From contig NZ_JARGCS010000031.1 of the NCBI RefSeq assembly GCF_029193575.1, forward strand, positions 1-64,000: 64,000 nucleotides of DNA, given 5' to 3'. Shown in pieces: positions 8,490 through 15,897 of this stretch. The notes under the pieces were generated by a model that had not been told where the DNA came from, did not search any database, and saw nothing but the letters and a program-made list of their open reading frames with translations. The translations under genes were made by a program, and so were the position numbers. Within the stretch, counting starts at the first letter, position 1. Each line of letters opens with the position of its first letter. The DNA comes from Pseudomonas entomophila. GTDB taxonomy: Bacteria; Pseudomonadota; Gammaproteobacteria; Pseudomonadales; Pseudomonadaceae.

Positions 8490-8927
8490 ATGACCGATGC
8501 CATCGACCAACTGTTGATCAACGCCCTGATGGAAGACTCGCGCCGCTCGCTCAAGGCCTTGGCGCAGGTCAGTGGGCTGTCCGCGCCCAGCGTCAGCGAG
8601 CGCCTGCGGCGCCTCGAGGAACGCGGCGTGCTGCGCGGCTATACGGTGGAGGTGGACCCGCGCTGCTTTGGCTACCAGTTGCAGGCCATCGTGCGCATAC
8701 GCCCGCTGCCAGGGCAGTTGCAGGAGGTGGAGCGGCAGATCGTGGCGATTCCCGAGTTCACCGAGTGTGACAAGGTCACCGGTGAGGACTGCTTCATCGC
8801 ACGGCTGCATGTGCGCTCCATGGAGCAATTGGACACGTTGCTGGACCGCTTGAACACCTTGGCCGAGACCAATACGGCGATCATCAAGAAGACCCCGGTT
8901 AAGCGCCGGTTGCCGCCGATGGGGTGA
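8490..8927 (+). CDS. Lrp/AsnC-family transcriptional regulator
   Basis: A 145-aa regulator. Residues about 1-60 form the AsnC-type winged helix-turn-helix (LKALAQVSGLSAPSVSERLRRLEERGVLRGY); the rest is the RAM/AsnC ligand-binding domain with FTECDKVTGEDCFIARLHV. Such proteins usually bind an amino acid and regulate the adjacent divergent gene, here the DMT exporter. The arrangement is like that of many Lrp-exporter pairs. The ligand cannot be read from the sequence. Confidence 0.92.
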   Translation: MTDAIDQLLINALMEDSRRSLKALAQVSGLSAPSVSERLRRLEERGVLRGYTVEVDPRCFGYQLQAIVRIRPLPGQLQEVERQIVAIPEFTECDKVTGEDCFIARLHVRSMEQLDTLLDRLNTLAETNTAIIKKTPVKRRLPPMG

Positions 8928-9482
8928 GGTCTGCAACCGGCCCTATCGCGGGACAAGCCCTCAACAGGTTCACCGCTGGCCCTGAGCACGGCGCGGTACC
9001 TGTAGGAGCGGACTTGCCCCGCGATGGCGTCGACGGTATCCCTGTCGGCTATTTTTTGTACACAAGAACGTAACCATAGGTGCCATTTTTGTGTGCACTT
9101 TTTGGCAGTAACGCCCCGTTAAGTTACACAGATCGCTTATTTAAAACTGACCATTTGATCAACTAAAAGCACCGCCAAAAAATAAACCTGATTTTAAAGT
9201 CAATTTATATTCAACTAATTTCAATTACTTATCTTTCAACAACATAGATTCATATTGATGGCCACGCCGTAATTGCTTCTCCCCTGGCATGGAACTGGCT
9301 TTCGTGTGCTCATGTTTTGTATACAACTTAAACAAAACATAAATACACAAGAACCCGCGACGCCTGCCTAGAACAGGCCGTAGCGCCCAGAACCCTGTGA
9401 TGCCAACGCCTGCACCCACGAGATGGCGAGCCCGTGCGCAAGCCCGCCTCATCGCAGTCATCGCGCATCAGGAGCCGCCGGA
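8928..9482. other. Long intergenic leader: REP remnants, AT-rich stretch, TTGTAyACAA sites
   Basis: A 555-bp gap. Bases 8935-9035 hold REP-like halves (ATCGCGGGACAAGCCC; TAGGAGCGGACTTGCCCCGCGATGG is split over 9003-9027). Bases about 9041-9350 are strikingly AT-rich for this genome and contain no convincing gene; a 78-codon frame on the minus strand is taken as chance. Two related sites, TTGTACACAA (9056-9065) and the perfect palindrome TTGTATACAA (9317-9326), resemble GntR/FadR-type operators. The region probably carries the promoter of the NCS1 transporter gene. Confidence 0.5.
9317..9326. promoter_or_regulatory. Palindromic GntR-like operator candidate
   Basis: Perfect 10-bp palindrome TTGTATACAA in the AT-rich leader 157 bp before the NCS1 transporter start; a near-copy TTGTACACAA lies at 9056-9065. 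The spacing and sequence resemble FadR-subfamily GntR sites, but no such regulator is encoded next to it. Confidence 0.35.
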
Positions 9483-11018
9483 ATGAGTAGCAGCCTCGAC
9501 CTTGCCCCTGAACTATCCGTTGCCAGCACCCACCCCGACGCCACGACCCTTGCCGGCCAGGCGCCGGCCGTCGAACTCAGCCCACGCCTGCACAACCGCG
9601 ACCTCGCCCCTACCCGCCAGGAAGGTCGGCGCTGGGGTGGCTACAGCATCTTCGCGCTGTGGACCAACGACGTGCACAACATCGCCAACTACTCCTTCGC
9701 CATGGGCCTGTTCGCCCTCGGCCTGGGCGGCTGGCAGATCCTGCTGTCGCTGGCGATCGGCGCGGCGCTGGTGTACTTCTTCATGAACCTGTCCGGCTAT
9801 ATGGGGCAGAAGACCGGCGTGCCGTTCCCGGTGATCAGCCGCATCGCCTTCGGCATCCATGGCGCGCAGCTCCCGGCGCTGATCCGCGCGGTGATCGCCA
9901 TCGCCTGGTTCGGCATCCAGACCTACCTGGCCTCGGTGGTGCTGCGCGTGCTGCTCACCGCCGTATGGCCGCAGGTGGCCGCCTATGACCAGGACAGCCT
10001 CCTCGGCCTGTCGAGCCTGGGCTGGGTGTGCTTCGTGTCGATCTGGATCGTGCAACTGGTGATCCTCGCCTACGGCATGGAAATGGTGCGCCGCTACGAA
10101 GGCTTCGCCGGCCCGGTGATCCTGCTGACCGTGGCCAGCCTGGCGGCCTGGATGTACTTCAAGACCGACGCGCGCATCGCCTGGTCGGTGGCAGAACCCC
10201 TGACCGGCTACGAGATGTGGCGTAACATCTTCGCCGGCGGCTCGCTGTGGCTGGCGATCTACGGCACCCTGGTGCTGAACTTCTGCGACTTCGCACGCTC
10301 CTCGCCGTGCCGCAAGACCATTCGCGTCGGCAACTTCTGGGGCCTGCCGGTGAACATCCTGGTGTTCGCGGTGATCACCGTGGTGCTGTGCGGGGCGCAG
10401 TTCCAGATCAACGGCCAGATCATCGACAGCCCTACGCAGATCGTCGCCACCATCCCCAACACCGCCTTCCTGGTGCTGGGTTGCCTGGCCTTCCTGATCG
10501 TCACCGTCGCGGTGAACATCATGGCCAACTTCGTCGCCCCGGCCTTCGTGCTCAGCAACCTGGCGCCACGCCACCTGAACTTCCGCCGCGCCGGGCTGAT
10601 CAGCGCCACCGTGGCGGTGCTGATCCTGCCGTGGAACCTGTACAACAGCCCGTTGGTGATCGTGTATTTCCTCTCAGGGCTCGGCGCCCTGCTCGGCCCG
10701 CTGTACGGCGTGATCATGTCCGACTACTGGCTGCTGCGCAAAGGCCGCATCAACGTGCCGGAGCTGTACAGCGAGAACCCCAACGGCGCCTACCACTACA
10801 GCCGTGGCGTCAACCTGCGCGCGGTGGCGGCGTTCATCCCGTCGGCGGTGCTGGCCATCGTCCTGGCCCTGGTGCCGAACTTCCACAGCGTCGCGCCGTT
10901 CTCCTGGCTGATCGGCGCCGGTACCGCCGCCGCGCTGTACCTGCTGATCGCCCCGCGCAACCGCCAGTACCTCGACGTCAGCGGCGAAGCCATCGCCGTC
11001 GACCACAGCAGCCATTGA
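9483..11018 (+). CDS. NCS1-family nucleobase/hydantoin:cation symporter
   Basis: A 511-aa membrane protein with about 12 helices of the NCS1 family (Mhp1, PucI, FurA group). Family segments visible are the N-terminal NRDLAPTRQEGRRWGGYSIFALWTND region, GVPFPVISRIAFGIHGAQLPALIRA and DFARS (about residues 263-268). The start at ATG 9483 follows AGGAG by 8 bp. It is followed after 17 bp by a hydantoin/allantoin racemase-family gene, so the likely substrate is a hydantoin, allantoin or related purine breakdown product imported with Na+ or H+. Confidence 0.92.
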   Translation: MSSSLDLAPELSVASTHPDATTLAGQAPAVELSPRLHNRDLAPTRQEGRRWGGYSIFALWTNDVHNIANYSFAMGLFALGLGGWQILLSLAIGAALVYFFMNLSGYMGQKTGVPFPVISRIAFGIHGAQLPALIRAVIAIAWFGIQTYLASVVLRVLLTAVWPQVAAYDQDSLLGLSSLGWVCFVSIWIVQLVILAYGMEMVRRYEGFAGPVILLTVASLAAWMYFKTDARIAWSVAEPLTGYEMWRNIFAGGSLWLAIYGTLVLNFCDFARSSPCRKTIRVGNFWGLPVNILVFAVITVVLCGAQFQINGQIIDSPTQIVATIPNTAFLVLGCLAFLIVTVAVNIMANFVAPAFVLSNLAPRHLNFRRAGLISATVAVLILPWNLYNSPLVIVYFLSGLGALLGPLYGVIMSDYWLLRKGRINVPELYSENPNGAYHYSRGVNLRAVAAFIPSAVLAIVLALVPNFHSVAPFSWLIGAGTAAALYLLIAPRNRQYLDVSGEAIAVDHSSH

Positions 11019-11035
11019 TCAAGGAAAGTGTGCAG

Positions 11036-11764
11036 ATGCGTATTCTGATCGCCAACGTCAATACCACCGAAGCCATCACCGAGGCCATTGCCGAGCAGGC
11101 GCGCAGCGTCGCCGCGCCCGGCACCGAGATCGTCGGCCTGACGCCATGGTTCGGCGCTGAGTCGGTGGAAGGCAACTTCGAAAGCTACCTGGCCGCCATC
11201 GCCGTGATGGACCGGGTGCTGGCCTACGACCAACCGTTCGATGCGGTGATCCAGGCCGGCTACGGCGAGCATGGCCGCGAGGGCTTGCAGGAGCTGCTGA
11301 ACGTGCCGGTGGTGGACATCACCGACGCCGCCGCCAGCACGGCGATGTACCTGGGCCACGCCTACTCGGTGGTGACCACCCTGGACCGCACCGTGCCGCT
11401 GATCGAGGACCGCCTGAAGCTTTCCGGCCTGTACGACCGCTGCGCCTCGGTGCGCGCCAGCGGCCTGGCGGTGCTGGAGCTGGAGGAGGACCCGCAGCGT
11501 GCGGTGCAGGCCATCGTCGAACAGGCCGAGCGCGCGGTGCGTGACGACAAGGCCGAGGTGATCTGCCTGGGGTGCGGCGGCATGGCCGGGCTCGACGAGC
11601 AGATCCGCCAGCGTACCGGGGTGCCGGTGGTGGATGGGGTCAGTGCCGCGGTGACCATCGCCGAATCGCTGGTGAGGCTGGGGCTGAGCACTTCGAAGGT
11701 GCGTACCTATGCCACGCCGCGGACCAAGAAGGTGGTGGGCTGGCCGATGCGGCTCGGGCGGTAG
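11036..11764 (+). CDS. Asp/Glu/hydantoin racemase family protein
   Basis: A 242-aa cytoplasmic enzyme of the Asp/Glu/hydantoin racemase superfamily (hydantoin or allantoin racemase branch). It starts MRILIANVNTT and ends near the conserved TYATPR. Family enzymes use two cysteines as acid/base. The second is present in ICLGCGGMAG (C180), but where the first is expected (about residue 75) this protein reads VIQAGYGEHG, with glycine. It is therefore a divergent member whose racemase activity is uncertain. It is cotranscribed with the NCS1 transporter; AAGGAAAG lies upstream of the ATG. Confidence 0.85.
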   Translation: MRILIANVNTTEAITEAIAEQARSVAAPGTEIVGLTPWFGAESVEGNFESYLAAIAVMDRVLAYDQPFDAVIQAGYGEHGREGLQELLNVPVVDITDAAASTAMYLGHAYSVVTTLDRTVPLIEDRLKLSGLYDRCASVRASGLAVLELEEDPQRAVQAIVEQAERAVRDDKAEVICLGCGGMAGLDEQIRQRTGVPVVDGVSAAVTIAESLVRLGLSTSKVRTYATPRTKKVVGWPMRLGR

Positions 11765-11782
11765 GTTTCGCTGCGTCGCTAG

Positions 11783-11817
11783 TGACGCCATCGCGGGTTT
11801 GCCCCGCGATGGCGTCA
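11783..11817. terminator. Perfect 15-bp hairpin between convergent genes (REP type)
   Basis: TGACGCCATCGCGGG (11783-11797) is fully complementary to 11803-11817, with loop TTTGC. It sits between the convergent racemase and phosphatase genes and includes the Pseudomonas REP core. There is no T-run, so it is either a bidirectional transcript-end structure or simply a REP element. Confidence 0.65.
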
Positions 11818-11825
11818 GCGCGTTT

Positions 11826-12485
11826 TCAGGTCGGGCAACTGACCGCGCCGCCATCCAACCCCTGCCGCACATTCCGGCTGAGCAAGCTCGCCTTGCCATC
11901 ACGCCAGGTCAGGGTGATCACGTACAGGGTGTCGAAATCATCGCCATTCCAGTCCGTGGTGATCACCCTTTCCTCGCCGAGGGCCTTGCCGGCCACGGCG
12001 TTGATCAGGTCGGGCAGGTAGCCGTGGGACCAGGCAGTGTAGATGGTGGCGTTACGGTACTTGGCCTGCAGCAGTTCGTCGGCCAGGTCGTCGTAGTCGT
12101 TGGCGCCGAAGTCGATGTTGACCGGCAGGCCGAGGCGGATGGCACTGGGGGTGATGGTCATCAACGGGCGGATGTAGCTGTAGCGCAGGTCCTGGCTGCC
12201 CTCCTCGACATACCGTGTAGGGTTGGCGGCGAACACGTAGTCGGCCTTGCCGAAACGCTCGGGCAGCAAGGTGGCCAGGTCGATGGCGCGGTTCAGGCCC
12301 TGGCAGTTCAATTGGCCCAGCCCTTCACCCGGTTTTTCGGCGTGGCGCAGGAACACCAGGGTCTGGGTGCCATCCCCCGCGCGATCATGGCTCTGCACAC
12401 CCTCGAAGGTCAGCGGTATCAACACCGCCGCGAGGGAGAGGGTCAGGAAAAGGTGACGGCGTCGCAGGTATTGCATCCACTTCAT
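11826..12485 (-). CDS. Histidine phosphatase superfamily protein, membrane-anchored or exported
   Basis: A 219-aa protein. The N-terminus MKWMQYLRRRHLFLTLSLAAVLIPLTF is a signal anchor or signal peptide. The phosphatase motif LVFLRHAEKPG (about residues 41-51) supplies the phosphorylated histidine, and WSHGYLPDLI carries the second catalytic histidine. The fold is that of the phosphoglycerate mutase/SixA branch, but the substrate is unknown. The start at 12485 was chosen because it places the hydrophobic segment at the N-terminus; the upstream frame to 12623 is proline-rich and not typical. Confidence 0.8.
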   Translation of the reverse strand: MKWMQYLRRRHLFLTLSLAAVLIPLTFEGVQSHDRAGDGTQTLVFLRHAEKPGEGLGQLNCQGLNRAIDLATLLPERFGKADYVFAANPTRYVEEGSQDLRYSYIRPLMTITPSAIRLGLPVNIDFGANDYDDLADELLQAKYRNATIYTAWSHGYLPDLINAVAGKALGEERVITTDWNGDDFDTLYVITLTWRDGKASLLSRNVRQGLDGGAVSCPT

Positions 12486-12663
12486 GGGCGGCTCGTTCGG
12501 CAAAGGGTATGAAGGCATCCCTGCCGCGAGCGGCATCCCTGACGGCGGCCCGGTGCAGGGCACCGGCCGCCAGATGGGCTCTTCCTTGCTGACCCTCCCT
12601 GGACAACAGCCATGTTGGACCACGCATATTGCGAAATGACGTCATGCCCTTGGCAATTGAATT

Positions 12664-13002
12664 TCAGTCATCCCGTGTCAGTACCTCGAGCAGCTCGATC
12701 TCGAAGGTCAGGTCCGAATGCGGCGGGATGCTGCCGACCGAACGCTCGCCATAGCCCAGGTGCGCCGGCACCTGCAACCTGCGCTTGCCACCCACGCGCA
12801 TGCCCATCAGGCCTTGGTCCCACCCCTTGATCACCCGGCCGGTGCCAATCACGCACTGGAACGGCTTGCCGCGCGACCAGGATGAGTCGAACTCGCTGCC
12901 ATCGGCCAACCAACCGGTGTACTGGGTGGTGATCAGGGCGCCCTTGACCACGGTCTTGCCGTCGCCTTCGTGGAGGTCGGTGATTTGCAGTTCGCTGCTC
13001 AT
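12664..13002 (-). CDS. FKBP-type peptidyl-prolyl cis-trans isomerase
   Basis: A 112-aa single-domain FKBP, a cytoplasmic folding helper that isomerises proline peptide bonds. The whole protein is the domain: VVKGALITTQYTGWLADGSEFDSSW, then FQCVIGTGRVIKGWDQGLMGMRVGGKRRLQVPAHLGYGER and the final IPPHSDLTFEIELLEV. Residues forming the prolyl pocket (Y, F, D, V, I, W, Y) are present. No signal peptide is seen. It stands alone, on the same strand as its neighbours. Confidence 0.93.
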   Translation of the reverse strand: MSSELQITDLHEGDGKTVVKGALITTQYTGWLADGSEFDSSWSRGKPFQCVIGTGRVIKGWDQGLMGMRVGGKRRLQVPAHLGYGERSVGSIPPHSDLTFEIELLEVLTRDD

Positions 13003-13071
13003 GAAAGGCTCTCGAGTGGGGATTTTCGTGGCGCCCTTTTCGCAGGAACCGCGAGGTTTGGCAAGGCGAGG

Positions 13072-13479
13072 TCAGCCGAGCTGCTCGAAGGCCTGCTCCC
13101 CGGTGAGCTCCGTGGTCTGGTTGGCGAAGCAGTACCAGGCCGGTTTCTGCTCGACGAATATCTGCAAGTCGAAGTCCCAGCCTTCGTCGCCTTCGAGCAG
13201 GCCGACCGGCACGGCGTAGAAGTCATTGGCCTTGAGCCGGTAGTACAGGTGCGTGCCGCACTGGCCGCAGAAAGCGCGCTGGGCCCAGTCGGAGGAGTCG
13301 TAGACGGCCGGCGCGCGGCCCTCGATCTTCGGTGGCTGGCTGCAGTGGACGACCAGCAGCGGGCCGCCGGTCCATTTGCGGCACATGCTGCAATGGCAGG
13401 CGCTGACCTGGGTATTGTCGACGGTGGCATGCAACTGGGTGGCGCCGCAGAGGCAGGTGCCTTGCTTTTCCAGGGACAT
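13072..13479 (-). CDS. GFA/CENP-V family zinc protein
   Basis: A 135-aa protein of the glutathione-dependent formaldehyde-activating (GFA/CENP-V) family. Zinc-binding cysteines are visible in GTCLCG (C9, C11), ACHCSMC (C28, C30, C33) and FCGQCG. Most family members are not proven GFA enzymes, so the function is open. The start at 13479 follows CGGAG by about 10 bp and removes a proline-rich upstream extension of the frame. Confidence 0.85.
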   Translation of the reverse strand: MSLEKQGTCLCGATQLHATVDNTQVSACHCSMCRKWTGGPLLVVHCSQPPKIEGRAPAVYDSSDWAQRAFCGQCGTHLYYRLKANDFYAVPVGLLEGDEGWDFDLQIFVEQKPAWYCFANQTTELTGEQAFEQLG

Positions 13480-13539
13480 GGGCGGGGGCTCCGTGCGGGT
13501 GTGGGGGATTGGCAAGTATAGCGGTGGCTGCGCAGGCGT

Positions 13540-13562
13540 CATCGCGGGACAAGCCCGCGATG
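13540..13562. repeat. REP-type perfect hairpin
   Basis: CATCGCGGG (13540-13548) and CCCGCGATG (13554-13562) with an ACAAG loop. It marks the left edge of the duplicated DUF3077-like unit and follows the REP core of this genome. Confidence 0.75.
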
Positions 13563-13577
13563 GCGTCGACCAGGCAC

Positions 13578-13886
13578 CTACAGCCCCTGTCCCTCTACAC
13601 CGTCGAGCACCGCCTCGGTCAACGCCCTGCCCTTCTCCAGCGAGTTCTCGGTGGCGGTCAGCAGATTGCGCAACGGCTCGTCGGCCTGTTCCAAGGCCAG
13701 GGCGTTGGTTTCATAGGCCGCTTTCAATGCGGCCAAGGCGCAGACCAGAGCGTCCTCGACTTCGATGCCGGCACGAACGGTGAACATGGGACGGTGGGCG
13801 TTGTGGCAGGTGCCGAAATAGGCGCTGGCGGTGACGTGGTGGGGTTTCTTCGGGAGGTGAGGCGGGTCGGGGACGGGCTTTTGCAT
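13578..13886 (-). CDS. Small DUF3077/DUF6124-like protein, copy 1
   Basis: A 102-aa protein of unknown function. The core MFTVRAGIEVEDALVCALAALKAAYE resembles the helical DUF3077/DUF6124 proteins that occur in several copies in Pseudomonas genomes; the C-terminal half is a predicted long helix (ALEQADEPLRNLLTATENSLEKGRALTEAV). No signal peptide or membrane segment. CAGGAGTG-type SD (AGGAGTGCC on the minus strand) precedes the ATG. It is nearly identical to the copy at 14334-14642, differing only by Gly instead of Arg at residue 101. A structured leader lies directly upstream. Confidence 0.72.
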   Translation of the reverse strand: MQKPVPDPPHLPKKPHHVTASAYFGTCHNAHRPMFTVRAGIEVEDALVCALAALKAAYETNALALEQADEPLRNLLTATENSLEKGRALTEAVLDGVEGQGL

Positions 13887-13965
13887 GGTTTGGCACTCCT
13901 ACATAGCCATGGATTCGCTGCCGATCTCCGCTTGCACGTCGGAGGTGGGGTGGCAGCTGTACGCA

Positions 13966-14097
13966 GGTGTGCAAGACCGAGATGTAGGAACCCGGCAGAC
14001 CCGAAGGCCTCCCACGTACAACCGCCATGACATGGCGGGTGGAATGGCCGTCAAAAGCATTCGACGCCTCCACACTACATCTTCGGGCTTGCACACC
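13966..14097 (-). other. Structured leader stem-loop of DUF3077-like gene, copy 1
   Basis: GGTGTGCAAG (13966-13975) pairs with CTTGCACACC (14088-14097), and the stem continues inward with CCGA and GATGTAG (13981-13987) against CTACATC (14075-14081), with one mismatch and one bulge. The tip holds a second hairpin, CCGCC/GGCGG (14022-14038). A separate stem GTCGTTG/CAACGAC (14100-14119) abuts it. Taken on the minus strand this is the 5' leader of the 13578-13886 gene. Compare copy 2: the inner stem differs but stays paired. Confidence 0.65.
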
Positions 14098-14333
14098 CAG
14101 TCGTTGATTTGGCAACGACCCGCCGAGACTAGTGCAGAGATAGGCCACGCAAAAGCGCCGGGAGAATATTTGGGAAATGGACTACAGGAAACAGGAGAAA
14201 TCTGAAATTTTTCCGGTGATTATGCGGGCCTCATCGCGAGGCAAGCCCTCTCCCACAGGTACCCCGCGGTTTTAGGGCCAGCGGTGAACCTGTGTGGAGC
14301 GGGCTTGAACTGCGACGGCGTCGGCCAACTCAC

Positions 14334-14642
14334 CTACAGCCTCTGCCCCTCTACACCGTCCAGCACCGCCTCGGTCAACGCCCTGCCCTTCTCCAGCGAA
14401 TTCTCGGTGGCGGTCAGCAGATTGCGCAACGGCTCGTCGGCCTGTTCCAAGGCCAGGGCGTTGGTTTCATAGGCCGCTTTCAATGCGGCCAAGGCGCAGA
14501 CCAGAGCGTCCTCGACTTCGATGCCGGCACGAACGGTGAACATGGGACGGTGGGCGTTGTGGCAGGTGCCGAAATAGGCGCTGGCGGTGACGTGGTGGGG
14601 TTTCTTCGGGAGGTGAGGCGGGTCGGGGACGGGCTTTTGCAT
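14334..14642 (-). CDS. Small DUF3077/DUF6124-like protein, copy 2
   Basis: A 102-aa near-identical paralogue of the 13578-13886 product; the only amino-acid change is Arg at residue 101 (VEGQRL). Four nucleotide differences are seen between the genes, three of them silent. Same Shine-Dalgarno context. Either the duplication is recent or gene conversion keeps the coding parts alike. Function unknown. Confidence 0.72.
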   Translation of the reverse strand: MQKPVPDPPHLPKKPHHVTASAYFGTCHNAHRPMFTVRAGIEVEDALVCALAALKAAYETNALALEQADEPLRNLLTATENSLEKGRALTEAVLDGVEGQRL

Positions 14643-14716
14643 GGTTTGGCACTCCTGTATCGGTTAGGAATGCTGCCGTCATTCGCTTGCACCCGAATAG
14701 GCGGCAGCTGTACGCA

Positions 14717-14839
14717 GGTGTGCAAGACCGAGGATACAGGAACCCGGCAGACCCGAAGGTCTCCTGCGCACAGCCACCATGAACGACCTTGAACAGGTCT
14801 CGGGACGCTATGCGCTGTATCCGGTCGAGCTTGCACACC
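14717..14839 (-). other. Structured leader stem-loop of DUF3077-like gene, copy 2
   Basis: The outer arms GGTGTGCAAG (14717-14726) and CTTGCACACC (14830-14839) are identical to copy 1. The inner stem is GGATACAG (14732-14739) against CTGTATCC (14815-14822), different bases from copy 1 on both sides yet perfectly paired. The tip carries GACCT/AGGTC (14785-14799). The adjoining hairpin is GGTCGTTG/CAACGACC (14841-14862). The paired changes argue for selection on the folded form. Confidence 0.65.
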
Positions 14840-14965
14840 CGGTCGTTGATTTGGCAACGACCCGCCGAGACTAGTGCAGAGATAGGCCACGCAAAAGCGC
14901 TGGAAGGATATTTGGGAAATGGACTACAGGAAACAGGAGAAATCTGAAATTTTTCCGCTGATTAT

Positions 14966-15064
14966 GCGGGCCTCATCGCGGGGCAAGCCCACTCCGACAA
15001 GTACGGCGCCATTTTCATGGACAGCGGCGAACCTGGAGCGGGCTCGTCCCACGATGAGGCCCGC
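14966..15064. repeat. Inverted REP pair (BIME-like)
   Basis: GCGGGCCTCATCG (14966-14978) is the exact reverse complement of CGATGAGGCCCGC (15052-15064); the two enclose REP cores GGGGCAAGCCC and GCGGGCTCGTCCC. This is the paired arrangement typical of bacterial interspersed mosaic elements. It separates the duplicated unit from the phzF-like gene. Confidence 0.7.
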
Positions 15065-15080
15065 CCAGCCCTCAACAACC

Positions 15081-15869
15081 TCAGAGGAACACCGTCCCCC
15101 GCATGTACAGCGCCCCATATCCGCTGATAATCACCCGCCCATTGCCCGGCACCTCGCACTGCAACTGGCCTTTGCGCGCCCCGCCCTGCTCGCAGCGCAA
15201 ACTGCGCTTGCCCAGGCGCTCGGCCCAATACGGCGCCAGGGAGGTGTGCGCCGAGCCCGTCACCGGGTCTTCGTTGATGCCCACGCGCGGCCCGAACCAA
15301 CGGGTGACGAAATCGAACCCGCGCCCCGGCGCGGTCACCGCGATGCCACGCACGTCGAAAGCAGACAGCGCGGCGAAATCCGGCTTCAGGGTGTCGATCA
15401 GCGCAGCATCGTCGATCACCAGCACGTAGTCATCAGTGCGGTACAACGCCCGCGCCTCGCTCAGGCCCAGCGCCGCCAACAGGCTCGCGGGGATGTCCGC
15501 CGCCAGCGGCTGCTTGGCCGGAAAATCCATGGCCAACAGGCCATCGGCACCCCGGCTCACGCGCAACTCGCCGCTGCGGGTATTGAAGCGCAATACCTCG
15601 GCCTGCTCGCCCAAGCGCTCAAACAGCACCCAGGCCGACGCCAGGGTGGCGTGGCCACACAGGTCCACTTCCACCGCAGGGGTGAACCAGCGCAGGTCGA
15701 AGGTCTCGCCATTGCGCACGAAATAAGCGGTTTCGGCGAGGTTGTTCTCCTCGGCGATGCGCTGCAGCAGCGCGTCCGGCAGCCAACTTTCGAGAGCGAT
15801 CACCGCGGCGGGGTTGCCACCGAAGGGTTCGGCCGAGAAGGCATCGACCTGGAAGATCTCAAGCTCCAT
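15081..15869 (-). CDS. PhzF family isomerase/epimerase
   Basis: A 262-aa protein of the PhzF/DapF-like fold. The catalytic glutamate is E46 in NNLAETAYF; other family marks are FGGNPAAV, LCGHATLASAW and the C-terminal DPVTGSAH phosphate-binding-like turn. There are no other phenazine genes here, so it is one of the common PhzF-like proteins of unknown substrate rather than a phenazine enzyme. It lies 28 bp downstream of the 2-hydroxyacid dehydrogenase gene, probably in one transcript. Confidence 0.9.
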   Translation of the reverse strand: MELEIFQVDAFSAEPFGGNPAAVIALESWLPDALLQRIAEENNLAETAYFVRNGETFDLRWFTPAVEVDLCGHATLASAWVLFERLGEQAEVLRFNTRSGELRVSRGADGLLAMDFPAKQPLAADIPASLLAALGLSEARALYRTDDYVLVIDDAALIDTLKPDFAALSAFDVRGIAVTAPGRGFDFVTRWFGPRVGINEDPVTGSAHTSLAPYWAERLGKRSLRCEQGGARKGQLQCEVPGNGRVIISGYGALYMRGTVFL

Positions 15870-15897
15870 GCAAAAACTCCTGGTTGCGAAAATGGGC

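Larger units (their letters stand above)
13555..14262. repeat. Tandem duplication unit, copy 1
   Basis: About 708 bp matching 14311-15004. Each unit holds, read on the minus strand, an AT-rich upstream stretch (AATATTTGGGAAATGGAC...), a short GTCGTTG hairpin, a larger leader stem-loop, and a 102-codon gene. Coding parts differ at only 4 of 309 bases; the flanking 14166-14262 stretch is almost identical to its partner, but the tip of the leader stem is largely different. Borders are approximate, read by eye. Confidence 0.85.
14311..15004. repeat. Tandem duplication unit, copy 2
   Basis: About 694 bp, the partner of 13555-14262, in the same orientation and offset by about 745-756 bp. The shared order is gene, leader stem-loop, short hairpin, conserved upstream stretch. 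It ends in REP-like sequence at 14966-15004. Confidence 0.85.

Noticed and set aside
9225..9461. A 78-codon frame on the minus strand in the AT-rich leader
   Set aside because: No ribosome-binding site, no recognisable domain and biased composition; read as chance.
14467..14838. Reading frames on the minus strand across the leader stem-loops (also 13899-14096)
   Set aside because: Only the arms give similar peptides (MCK... and RSCTPAYSC); the middle is unrelated between copies and in different frames, so it is non-coding structure, not a gene.
13966..14862. Integron attC-like sites
   Set aside because: Variable stems with conserved ends recall attC, but the core sites (RYYYAAC/GTTRRRY) are not found at the ends and no integrase is present.
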